From contig CABSXY010000049.1 in NCBI GenBank assembly GCA_902481695.1, positions 1 to 10,312 on the forward strand: a stretch of DNA of 10,312 nt, read 5' to 3'. Shown one piece after another: positions 5,170 through 10,312 of this stretch. Position 1 is the first letter of the stretch; every line of letters begins with the position of its first letter. The stretch is from an uncultured Haemophilus sp. Its GTDB lineage: Bacteria; Pseudomonadota; Gammaproteobacteria; Enterobacterales; Pasteurellaceae. Both the position numbers and the translations under genes were made by a program. The notes under the pieces are model-generated. The model did not search any database. It saw only the letters and a program-made list of their open reading frames with translations, and was not told the origin of the DNA.

Positions 5170-6066
5170 TTAAATTAAGCCAGCAATTTTTAATGCTTCT
5201 TCTACTTTGACTTGCGCACCTTCGCTTAACACGGTAAGTGGTAAACGTAAGTGTGGAGTCTTAATTAAACCTAAACGATACGCTGCCCATTTGACCGGGA
5301 TTGGGTTTGATTCAATAAATAAATCTTGGTGTAAAGGCATTAAGCGGGCATTAATTTCTTCCGCTTTCGCAAAATCGCCCACTAAAGCATAGCGACACAT
5401 CGCGGCCATATCTTTTGCAGCAAGGTTATTTGTTACAGAAATAATACCCTCTGCGCCTAATTTCATCGCTTCTAATCCTGTGGCATCATCTCCACTTAAT
5501 ACAATGAAATCTTTACCGGCTAATTTTTTAATCGCAGTGATACGAGTTAAATCGCCTGTTGCTTCTTTAATGCCCACAATGTTATCAATTTGAGCCAAAC
5601 GTGCCACGGTTTCAGGTTTCATATCACTACCAGTACGACCAGGTACATTATAAAGAAGTTGTGGTAGGTCCGTACATTCTGCAATCGCTTTAAAATGTTG
5701 GAACATGCCTTCTTGAGTAGGTTTATTGTAGTAAGGTACAACAGATAAACAACCCGCGACTCCGCTATCACGTAGCAATTTTGTCATCACAATGGCTTCA
5801 CTCGTTGCATTAGCACCGGTGCCAGCAATGATTGGAATACGCCCTTTTGCTAACTCAACCGTCTTTTCAATCACTTTCACATTTTCTTCAATGCTTAATG
5901 TGGCGGATTCTCCCGTTGTCCCCACAGATACAATCGAATCTGTACCCGCATTGATATGAAACTCAATAAGTTTTTCTAATGTTTCAAAATCAATGTTTCC
6001 GTGGTTATCCATCGGGGTTACTAAAGCAACAATACTGCCTGAAAATAAGGGGGTTTGCGTAGTCAT
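5170..6066 (-). CDS. dapA: DapA, 4-hydroxy-tetrahydrodipicolinate synthase
   Basis: Condenses pyruvate with aspartate-semialdehyde, the committed step to diaminopimelate (cell wall) and lysine; cytoplasmic, normally a tetramer. The 298-residue TIM-barrel protein has all the expected active-site positions: Thr50 and Thr51 in VSVGTTGES, Tyr139 in LLYNVPGRTG and the Schiff-base Lys167 in GIKEATGD. These are offset by 6 from E. coli Thr44, Thr45, Tyr133 and Lys161. The start chosen is the ATG at 6066, with GGAG 6-9 bases upstream; a start 14 codons further out (6108) would add the unrelated MLLLKRKIDVNGVP and has no family support. It is followed by bamC and divergent from bcp over 116 bp. Confidence 0.96.
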   Translation of the reverse strand: MTTQTPLFSGSIVALVTPMDNHGNIDFETLEKLIEFHINAGTDSIVSVGTTGESATLSIEENVKVIEKTVELAKGRIPIIAGTGANATSEAIVMTKLLRDSGVAGCLSVVPYYNKPTQEGMFQHFKAIAECTDLPQLLYNVPGRTGSDMKPETVARLAQIDNIVGIKEATGDLTRITAIKKLAGKDFIVLSGDDATGLEAMKLGAEGIISVTNNLAAKDMAAMCRYALVGDFAKAEEINARLMPLHQDLFIESNPIPVKWAAYRLGLIKTPHLRLPLTVLSEGAQVKVEEALKIAGLI

Positions 6067-6108
6067 AGGCACTCCATTTACATCTATTTTGCGTTTTAAC
6101 AATAACAT

Positions 6109-6138
6109 TTGAAAATATCTGGTTATAATCGCTAAAAT
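6109..6138 (+). promoter_or_regulatory. Candidate bcp promoter
   Basis: TTGAAA (6109-6114) is 18 bp from TAAAAT (6133-6138). A perfect TATAAT (6124-6129) lies in between but has no -35 at a usual distance. Either could serve bcp; the transcript leader would be about 40-47 bases. Confidence 0.45.
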
Positions 6139-6182
6139 AGCCCAAATTTACAAATCATTTTTTACATTTTTAAGGATTTTTT

Positions 6183-6650
6183 ATGAAAACATTACAAGCG
6201 GGTGACTTAGCACCGCAATTCACCCTTCCAAATCAAGACAACCAACCTGTTTCACTTGGTAACTTTAAAGGAAAAAAAGTACTCGTGTATTTTTATCCAA
6301 AAGCCTTAACGCCGGGCTGTACAACTCAAGCCTGCGGTTTACGTGATGCTAAAAGTGAGTTAGAAAAATTAGGTGTGGTTATTTTAGGCATCAGCACAGA
6401 TGCCTCAAAAAAACTGGCTCAATTTGTTGAGAAAAAGTCACTCAATTTCACCTTGCTTTCTGATGAAGATCACCAGGTTGCCGAGCAATTTGGTGTATGG
6501 GGCGAAAAGAAATTTATGGGGCGCACTTATGATGGCATTCATCGTATTAGCTTCCTCATTGATGAACAAGGCAAAATTCAACACGTTTTTGATAAATTCA
6601 AAACAGGCGAACATCATCAAGTTGTCTTAGATTACCTGCAATCCCTTTAA
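6183..6650 (+). CDS. bcp: Bcp, thioredoxin-dependent peroxiredoxin
   Basis: Peroxiredoxin that reduces hydrogen peroxide and organic hydroperoxides with electrons from thioredoxin; cytoplasmic. The 155-residue protein aligns end to end with E. coli Bcp (156 aa). The peroxidatic Cys46 lies in the motif PKALTPGCTTQACGLRD and the resolving Cys51 is five residues on, as in the E. coli enzyme. Further matches are LGISTDASKKL, LLSDEDHQVAEQFGVWGEKK and YDGIHRISFLID. A clear ribosome binding site (AAGGA, 6172-6176) precedes the ATG. It sits alone between divergent dapA and the downstream exbB operon. An inverted pair of uptake signals follows but lacks a T-tract, so the mode of termination is uncertain. 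Confidence 0.95.
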   Translation: MKTLQAGDLAPQFTLPNQDNQPVSLGNFKGKKVLVYFYPKALTPGCTTQACGLRDAKSELEKLGVVILGISTDASKKLAQFVEKKSLNFTLLSDEDHQVAEQFGVWGEKKFMGRTYDGIHRISFLIDEQGKIQHVFDKFKTGEHHQVVLDYLQSL

Positions 6651-6666
6651 ATCCCCTCTCAAAACA

Positions 6667-6700
6667 ACCGCACTTTCGATGATTTATCTCAAAGTGCGGT
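6667..6700. repeat. Inverted pair of uptake signals after bcp
   Basis: ACCGCACTTT (6667-6676) and AAAGTGCGGT (6691-6700) form a 10-bp inverted repeat with a 14-base loop. The two cores are in the opposite order to the pair at 4011-4047, so A-runs rather than T-runs follow the stem on the plus strand. It is a poor intrinsic terminator but could still give partial termination or stabilise the 3' end of bcp. Confidence 0.85.
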
Positions 6701-6703
6701 CAA

Positions 6704-6719
6704 AAAAATGATCATTTTT
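6704..6719. repeat. Perfect 16-bp palindrome AAAAATGATCATTTTT
   Basis: Centred on TGATCA between bcp and the exbB promoter. It might act with the preceding uptake-signal stem as a second hairpin with a T-run, or be a protein-binding site. Function unknown. Confidence 0.6.
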
Positions 6720-6729
6720 CTGATTTATA

Positions 6730-6758
6730 TTTACGCTCTATTTTCCATTTGATAAAAT
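6730..6758 (+). promoter_or_regulatory. Candidate exbBD-tonB promoter
   Basis: TTTACG (6730-6735) is 17 bp from TAAAAT (6753-6758), which is preceded by TGA, an extended -10. Transcription would start near 6765, just before the Fur-box-like palindrome. An alternative, TTGAAA (6769-6774) with TTTATT (6792-6797) at 17 bp, would place the palindrome over the -35. Confidence 0.5.
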
Positions 6759-6769
6759 CCCCTCCTAAT

Positions 6770-6784
6770 TGAAATTAATTCTCA
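6770..6784. promoter_or_regulatory. Fur-box-like operator upstream of exbB
   Basis: TGAAATTAATTCTCA matches the 7-1-7 Fur consensus TGATAATnATTATCA at 11 of 14 positions and lies inside a wider inverted repeat (AATTGA ... TCAATT, 6767-6787). Its place at the start of an iron-uptake operon supports iron repression by Fur. Inferred from sequence only. Confidence 0.55.
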
Positions 6785-6824
6785 ATTCATTTTTATTTTT
6801 TAGAACACACAAAGGGATTATCAG

Positions 6825-7277
6825 ATGCCAAAACTTTTTGAGTTTTTACAACAATATAGTGATTACATCATTATTGGACTTTTACTTCTTATGAGTGTAA
6901 TCATGCTTGCTACTGTGATTGAACGTTTTATCTTTTTAAGTCGTGTCAATGTCGCTAAATATTCCAATATCCACGCTCTTGAAATTGATTTAAATCGCAA
7001 TATGACAATCATTTCAACCGTTGGCGCAAACGCACCTTATGTGGGTTTGTTAGGAACGGTAATTGGTATCTTATTAACCTTTTATCAAATTGGTCAGGCG
7101 GGCGGTGATGTTGATGCTGGCGCAATCATGATGCATCTCTCTCTTGCCTTAAAAGCAACGGCTTTGGGTATTTTAGTGGCAATCCCTTCCATGATTTTCT
7201 ATAACGGTTTAGGTCGTAAAGTGGAAGTTAACCGCTTAAAATGGAAAGTGTTAAACGCTCAAAAAGATAAGGAATAA
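6825..7277 (+). CDS. exbB: ExbB, proton-channel subunit of the TonB energy-coupling complex
   Basis: Inner-membrane protein that forms, with ExbD, a proton-driven motor that energises TonB. At 150 residues it is the short form typical of Haemophilus (E. coli ExbB is 244 aa). There are three predicted membrane helices: about 14-34 (IIIGLLLLMSVIMLATVIER), 70-88 and 104-126. The conserved MotA/TolQ/ExbB segment runs GANAPYVGLLGTVIG (67-81) into ILLTFYQ, and the last helix holds LALKATALGILVAIPSMIFYN. The cytoplasmic loop between helices 1 and 2 is only about 35 residues, much shorter than in E. coli. The ribosome binding site is AAAGGG (6811-6816). It is the first gene of exbB-exbD-tonB and ends 2 bp before exbD. 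Confidence 0.94.
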   Translation: MPKLFEFLQQYSDYIIIGLLLLMSVIMLATVIERFIFLSRVNVAKYSNIHALEIDLNRNMTIISTVGANAPYVGLLGTVIGILLTFYQIGQAGGDVDAGAIMMHLSLALKATALGILVAIPSMIFYNGLGRKVEVNRLKWKVLNAQKDKE

Positions 7278-7279
7278 TT

Positions 7280-7756
7280 GTGAAAAAATTTGATGAAATC
7301 AACATTATTCCTTTCATCGACATTATGTTGGTGTTATTAGCGATAGTGTTGATCACCGCATCCTTTATTTCTCAAGGAAAAATTCAAGTCAATGTGCCCA
7401 AAGCCAGTTCAACGGTCGCATTCAAATCGGATGAATTAGCCAAATTATTGACCGTGACGGCAGATAAACAACTTTATTTTAATGATAAACCAATCTCCCA
7501 AGAAGCCCTTGAAAAAGAGATCGCAAGCTGGAATAAAGATCAAAAAGTCACATTAAAAATTGATGCAGAAGCCTCTTTCCAAGATTTTGTGACGATTACT
7601 GACATGTTATCAAAAAATGAAATCAAAAATGTCGCCATTGTTTCCATGAAAGATAAAGGCGCCCCAAGTAAAACAACTCAAGGGAATGAAACAAAAAATA
7701 CGCCTGAAGTAGGTGGAGTTGCAAGCGGAGGCGTTGGAGTAGGACGTAGTCAATGA
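7280..7756 (+). CDS. exbD: ExbD, stator/motor subunit of the TonB energy-coupling complex
   Basis: Single-pass inner-membrane partner of ExbB. The start is GTG at 7280, 2 bp after exbB, with AAGGA (7269-7273) six bases upstream; no ATG is available. The membrane helix (about 11-32) starts with INIIPFIDIMLVLLAIVL; Asp14 corresponds to the essential proton-carrying Asp25 of E. coli ExbD. A short N-terminal cytoplasmic stretch precedes it, and the periplasmic domain spans about 43-123. At 158 residues it is longer than E. coli ExbD (141) despite a shorter N-terminus. The excess is a low-complexity tail (127-158) rich in Gly, Thr, Ser and Val, ending GGVASGGVGVGRSQ. Its stop overlaps the tonB start by 4 bp (ATGA), indicating translational coupling. 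Confidence 0.94.
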   Translation: MKKFDEINIIPFIDIMLVLLAIVLITASFISQGKIQVNVPKASSTVAFKSDELAKLLTVTADKQLYFNDKPISQEALEKEIASWNKDQKVTLKIDAEASFQDFVTITDMLSKNEIKNVAIVSMKDKGAPSKTTQGNETKNTPEVGGVASGGVGVGRSQ

Positions 7757-8553
7757 ACAGCCAACAAACCAAACGATCATTATTAGGTTTGCTTATTTCT
7801 TTATTGGTTCATGGTAGCATCCTTGGAGCGTTATTTTGGAACTGGCATACGCCACATGAAGCGGCGAGTAATGCTCCAGGTGAAATATCCACGACGATTT
7901 CAATGGAAATGATTCAAGGAATGCGTGTGGAAGAACCCGCTCCTGAGCCGGAACCCGAACCTCAACAGGCAGAACCAGAACCTGAAAAACAGGAAGTCGT
8001 TGCGGATCCAACGAAGAAACCAGAGCCTGAAAAGAAAAAAGAACCTGAGAAAAAGCCAGAAAAACCAATTGAAAAACCGAAACCAAAACCGAAAGAGAAG
8101 CCCAAAGAGAAACCTAAAAATGAGGTAAAAACAGAGAAACCGGTAGAGATGCCAAAGAATTTACCGATTGGTGATAAGAATATCAATTCAACGGCTACGG
8201 CGAATTCTAAAGCAACGACTACAGGTCAACCTGGTACAAATGGTGTTCAAGGTGGTTCTGGTACTAATACGGATGAACTAAATGCTTATCGTGCAGCGAT
8301 TCGACGTGAAATTGAACGCCACAAACGCTATCCAGCTCGTGCAAAAATGATGCGTAAACAAGGCGTGGTGAGTGTGAGTTTTAGTGTGGGAGCAGATGGT
8401 TCCTTGTCAGGAGAACGTGTAACAACTTCCTCTGGTGATGAAAGCTTAGATAATGCAGCACTTGAGGCTGTGAGAAGTGCGAGACCTGTTGGTCCAAAAC
8501 CTGCTGGATTTGCGTCTTCAGTAAACGTGCCAATTAGTTTCACCATTCAATAA
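7753..8553 (+). CDS. tonB: TonB, periplasm-spanning energy transducer
   Basis: Links the ExbB-ExbD motor to TonB-dependent outer-membrane receptors for haem, transferrin and siderophores. The 266-residue protein has the classic three-part layout. The N-terminal membrane anchor (about 10-30) carries Ser16 and His20, the same numbered residues important in E. coli TonB. A Pro-rich spacer follows, with an acidic EP block (61-78) then a basic KP block (88-133), and then a Gly/Ser/Thr linker (about 140-172). The globular C-terminal domain (about 173-266) contains the RYPARA motif with Tyr-Pro at 193-194, GVVSVSFSVGADGSL and the closing NVPISFTIQ. The start overlaps the exbD stop. A strong terminator follows directly. 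The long low-complexity spacer produces open frames on other strands that are not genes. Confidence 0.95.
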   Translation: MNSQQTKRSLLGLLISLLVHGSILGALFWNWHTPHEAASNAPGEISTTISMEMIQGMRVEEPAPEPEPEPQQAEPEPEKQEVVADPTKKPEPEKKKEPEKKPEKPIEKPKPKPKEKPKEKPKNEVKTEKPVEMPKNLPIGDKNINSTATANSKATTTGQPGTNGVQGGSGTNTDELNAYRAAIRREIERHKRYPARAKMMRKQGVVSVSFSVGADGSLSGERVTTSSGDESLDNAALEAVRSARPVGPKPAGFASSVNVPISFTIQ

Positions 8554-8555
8554 AT

Positions 8556-8584
8556 AAAAAGGCGAACATCATGTTCGCCTTTTT
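8556..8584. terminator. Bidirectional intrinsic terminator between tonB and fis
   Basis: GGCGAAC (8561-8567) pairs with GTTCGCC (8573-8579) around ATCAT; flanking A5 (8556-8560) and T5 (8580-8584) extend the stem and give T-tails on both strands. It starts 3 bases after the tonB stop and would also end the convergent fis. Confidence 0.92.
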
Positions 8585-8599
8585 ATTTGCTAATTTTAA

Positions 8600-8899
8600 T
8601 TAGCCCATACCGTATTTTTTCAATTTCTTACGCAATGTACCACGGTTGATACCGAGCATATTAGCTGCGCGAGTTTGGTTACCGCGGGTGTATTGCATAA
8701 TCATATCTAACATCGGGTGTTCAACTTCCGCTAATACTAATTCGTAAAGATCATTCACATCTTGACCATCTAATTGTGATAAGTAATTGCGTAAAGCTTG
8801 TTTTACTGAATCACGTAATGGTTTGTTTGTTACTTGTGATTGAGAGTTTAAAACTGAAACGGTTAACGCTTCAGACGGACTACGTTGTTGTTCTAACAT
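8600..8899 (-). CDS. fis: Fis, nucleoid-associated DNA-bending protein
   Basis: Dimeric DNA-bending protein that organises the nucleoid, activates rRNA promoters and aids site-specific recombination; abundant in fast growth. The 99-residue protein is almost superimposable on E. coli Fis (98 aa). It has the flexible N-terminal hairpin (about 10-26), the dimer helices (KPLRDSVKQALRNYL and DVNDLYELVLAEVE) and the C-terminal helix-turn-helix GNQTRAANMLGINRGTLRKK (73-92). DNA-contact residues Asn85, Arg86, Thr88 and Arg90 are equivalent to E. coli Asn84, Arg85, Thr87 and Arg89. It is the second gene of dusB-fis. The ATG lies inside the end of dusB, so fis has no leader of its own and depends on dusB transcription and probably on translational coupling. 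Confidence 0.96.
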   Translation of the reverse strand: MLEQQRSPSEALTVSVLNSQSQVTNKPLRDSVKQALRNYLSQLDGQDVNDLYELVLAEVEHPMLDMIMQYTRGNQTRAANMLGINRGTLRKKLKKYGMG

Positions 8900-9873
8900 T
8901 TTTCTTTATCCAAAATTGAATTTAAAAAATCTTCCAGCACAATTAACTGCTCTTTCGGTTCATTAATTGCGTTAAAAGTCTGTCTAAAAACGGAATCGGG
9001 TTGAATTCCCTGTAAATACCAAGCCACGTGTTTGCGGGCTATTCGATAGCCTTTTTGCTCGCCATAGAACTGATGGAGTTCTTGAATATGACGCAAAATA
9101 TGACCGCACTTTTCACGCAAACTTGGAGTTTGAATTATCGTATCATGTTCAACTAAAGCCTCGACGGCCTGAAAAAGCCATGGATTGCCTAGTGCTGCAC
9201 GACCGATCATTATTGCATCGGCACCTGTATACTCAAGTACCTTTTTCGCTTTCGAGGCAGAATCAATATCACCATTCGCAATAACTGGAATTGAAATTGA
9301 TTGTTTGACTGCTCGAATATTGTCGTATTCCGCTTCCCCTTCAAATAAGCATTCTTTCGTCCGCCCATGAATGGTTAAAGCTTGAATACCAGATTGTTCT
9401 GCAATTTTGCCGATTTGCACACAGTTTCGGTTTGCCTTATCCCAACCTGTGCGAATTTTCAACGTCACAGGCACATCAACGGCATTCACCACTTCTTTTA
9501 AAATTTTTTCCACTAAATCAGGAAATTGAAGCAGTGCAGAGCCCGCTAATTTTCGATTTACTTTCTTTGCGGGACAGCCCATATTGATGTCGATAATTTC
9601 AGCACCATAGGCTACATTAATTGCTGCAGCTTGGGCCATTTCTAAAGGATCAGAACCTGCGATTTGCACCGCATTTAGTCCTAGCTCTTCACTATGTGCT
9701 AAACGAAGTTTCGATTTCTCTGTATGCCAAACTTGTGGATTAGTGGACATCATCTCTGAAAACGTTAATCCCGCGCCATAATGGGCACATAAACGTCGAA
9801 AGGGTTGATCCGTGATACCTGCCATGGGTGCCAATAAAATACGATTTTTTAATTCATAAGAACCAATTCGCAT
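8893..9873 (-). CDS. dusB: DusB, tRNA-dihydrouridine synthase B
   Basis: FMN- and NADPH-dependent enzyme that reduces uridine to dihydrouridine in the tRNA D-loop (position 17 in E. coli). The 326-residue protein follows E. coli DusB (321 aa) from MRIGSYELKNR onward. Signatures are the FMN-binding LLAPMAGITDQPFRRLC (13-29), VQIAGSDP (69-76), and IDINMGCPAKKVNRKLAGSA, with the catalytic Cys at residue 100 as in E. coli. Others are LKIRTGW, IHGRTKECLFEGEAEYD, IPVIANGDI, TGADAIMIGRAALGNPWLF and the C-terminal tRNA-binding region with GYRIARKHVAWYLQG. A modest ribosome binding site (GGGGA, 9 bases upstream) precedes the ATG. Its stop is 7 bp past the start of fis. It follows prmA after 147 bp that hold a separate promoter. 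Confidence 0.95.
   Translation of the reverse strand: MRIGSYELKNRILLAPMAGITDQPFRRLCAHYGAGLTFSEMMSTNPQVWHTEKSKLRLAHSEELGLNAVQIAGSDPLEMAQAAAINVAYGAEIIDINMGCPAKKVNRKLAGSALLQFPDLVEKILKEVVNAVDVPVTLKIRTGWDKANRNCVQIGKIAEQSGIQALTIHGRTKECLFEGEAEYDNIRAVKQSISIPVIANGDIDSASKAKKVLEYTGADAIMIGRAALGNPWLFQAVEALVEHDTIIQTPSLREKCGHILRHIQELHQFYGEQKGYRIARKHVAWYLQGIQPDSVFRQTFNAINEPKEQLIVLEDFLNSILDKEKC
9103..9111 (-). repeat. DNA uptake signal sequence inside dusB
   Basis: Perfect AAGTGCGGT core with a typical AT-rich extension on the minus strand; it encodes part of EKCGHI in the C-terminal region of DusB. Confidence 0.92.
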
Positions 9874-9944
9874 TTTATGTTATCCCCAATTACAAGTCCT
9901 ATCTCCAGCAAGTCAGGCAACAATAGCAACCGACAAGGGGTGCT

Positions 9945-9973
9945 ATATTACGCATTTTTCTTTTTTTTGCAAA
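9945..9973 (-). promoter_or_regulatory. Candidate dusB-fis promoter with GC-rich discriminator
   Basis: On the minus strand TTTGCA (9968-9973) is 17 bp from TAATAT (9945-9950), followed by AGCACCCC around the expected start near 9938. The spacer is almost pure A. The GC-rich discriminator resembles that of growth-rate- and ppGpp-controlled promoters, a known property of fis promoters in enteric bacteria. The leader to the dusB ATG is about 65 bases. Confidence 0.55.
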
Positions 9974-10000
9974 GTGAATTTTGTTCAAAAAATGCACTTT
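9971..10000. repeat. Imperfect inverted repeat with Fis-type site upstream of dusB-fis
   Basis: AAAGTG (9971-9976) pairs with CACTTT (9995-10000); after one mismatch ATTTT (9978-9982) pairs with AAAAT (9989-9993). It overlaps the -35 of the dusB-fis promoter. Within it GTTCAAAAAATGCAC (9983-9997) fits the Fis core GNNYRNNWNNYRNNC at every fixed position. No T-run follows on the minus strand, so it is not a good prmA terminator; an operator is more likely. Confidence 0.5.
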
Positions 10001-10020
10001 TTTTAATTGACAAAAAGAAA

Positions 10021-10312
10021 TTAAGCCGATTTTAATTTACCTGTAATGCGGCACCATTCCTCTTTTACCGCGACAGGATCTAAATCAAAGGATTGTGCAT
10101 AAGCATCGCATACCGATTGTGCTTGTGTTTCTAAAATGCCGGATAGTCCTAGATCCCCACCCTCTTTCACTAATTGAGAAATAATTGGGTAAAGTTCTTT
10201 TAATGGACCCGCAAGAATATTCGCTACAACGACATCCGCTTTTAAATCGGCAGGTTTGTCATCGGATAAGAAAAGCTGAAGACGATCTGCCACCCCATTC
10301 TGTTCCGCATTA
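10021..10312 (-). CDS. prmA: PrmA, ribosomal protein L11 methyltransferase (3' part only)
   Basis: Uses S-adenosylmethionine to trimethylate several positions of ribosomal protein L11. Only the C-terminal 96 codons are present; the start lies beyond the right edge, and the frame stays open to the last base (reading NAEQNG just before VADRLQLFL). Visible catalytic-domain features are DVVVANILAGPLKEL, containing the conserved Asn-Ile-Leu motif of PrmA, LGLSGILETQAQSV, and the family-specific ending EEWCRITGKLKSA. The GTG at 10293 is internal and should not be taken as the start. The order prmA-dusB-fis is the same as in E. coli, but a separate promoter in the 147-bp gap suggests prmA is a separate unit. 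Confidence 0.93.
   Translation of the reverse strand, partial: NAEQNGVADRLQLFLSDDKPADLKADVVVANILAGPLKELYPIISQLVKEGGDLGLSGILETQAQSVCDAYAQSFDLDPVAVKEEWCRITGKLKSA

Noticed and set aside
6067..6108. Upstream ATG extending dapA by 14 residues
   Set aside because: The extra residues do not match DapA proteins, while the ATG at 6066 has GGAG just upstream and gives the expected length.
7793..8186. Open frames on the opposite strand and in other frames across tonB
   Set aside because: They come from the low-complexity Pro/Glu/Lys spacer of TonB, give repetitive Phe/Gly/Ser or Lys/Asn strings and have no ribosome binding site or family resemblance.
9971..10000. Intrinsic terminator for prmA
   Set aside because: On the prmA strand the hairpin is followed by GCAAAAAAAAG rather than a T-run; a T-run follows only on the plus strand, where no gene precedes it.
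1..10312. CRISPR array, prophage, insertion sequence or undescribed multi-gene defence system
   Set aside because: No spaced direct-repeat array, transposase, integrase, terminal repeats or unexplained operon is present; apart from the DUF5377-type gene every coding region belongs to a recognised core family.

Overview
The window looks like ordinary core chromosome from a member of the Pasteurellaceae, most likely Haemophilus or a close relative. The evidence is nine perfect copies of the 9-bp uptake signal sequence AAGTGCGGT (Haemophilus type) in 10.3 kb, AT-rich DNA, and proteins that resemble both H. influenzae and E. coli core proteins. The species cannot be fixed from this sequence alone. 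There is no prophage, insertion sequence, CRISPR array, tRNA or rRNA, and I find no cassette that looks like an undescribed multi-gene system. The unusual content is regulatory and small-scale.

Layout, left to right. (1) Positions 1-1029, minus strand: menA (menaquinone synthesis) followed by the first 24 codons of rraA (RNase E inhibitor). (2) 1091-1828, plus: trmO, a tRNA methyltransferase, divergent from menA and convergent with perM. (3) 1865-2911, minus: perM, a membrane protein of the AI-2E transporter family. (4) 3006-3998, plus: yfgD (ArsC-like), arfA (ribosome rescue) and a small DUF5377-type gene of unknown function. arfA lies between two intrinsic terminators; the second is inside its own coding sequence, the hallmark of ArfA made from non-stop mRNA. 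(5) 4059-6066, minus: dapA followed by bamC, separated by a terminator-like hairpin. (6) 6183-6650, plus: bcp, a peroxiredoxin divergent from dapA. (7) 6825-8553, plus: exbB-exbD-tonB, a tightly packed operon for energising outer-membrane iron and haem uptake, with a Fur-box-like palindrome upstream. (8) 8600-10312, minus: the 3' part of prmA, then dusB-fis, which overlap by 7 bp. A good Fis-type site lies just upstream of the proposed dusB-fis promoter.

The convergent pairs trmO/perM, DUF5377/bamC and tonB/fis each share one compact bidirectional terminator. One of these is built from an inverted pair of uptake signals. The genes serve several housekeeping roles: respiratory quinone, tRNA and ribosome modification, ribosome rescue, outer-membrane assembly, lysine and cell-wall synthesis, peroxide defence and iron uptake. 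perM, yfgD, bamC-dapA and bcp also belong to one neighbourhood in E. coli, so part of this order appears ancestral. No gene-free stretch exceeds 300 bp.
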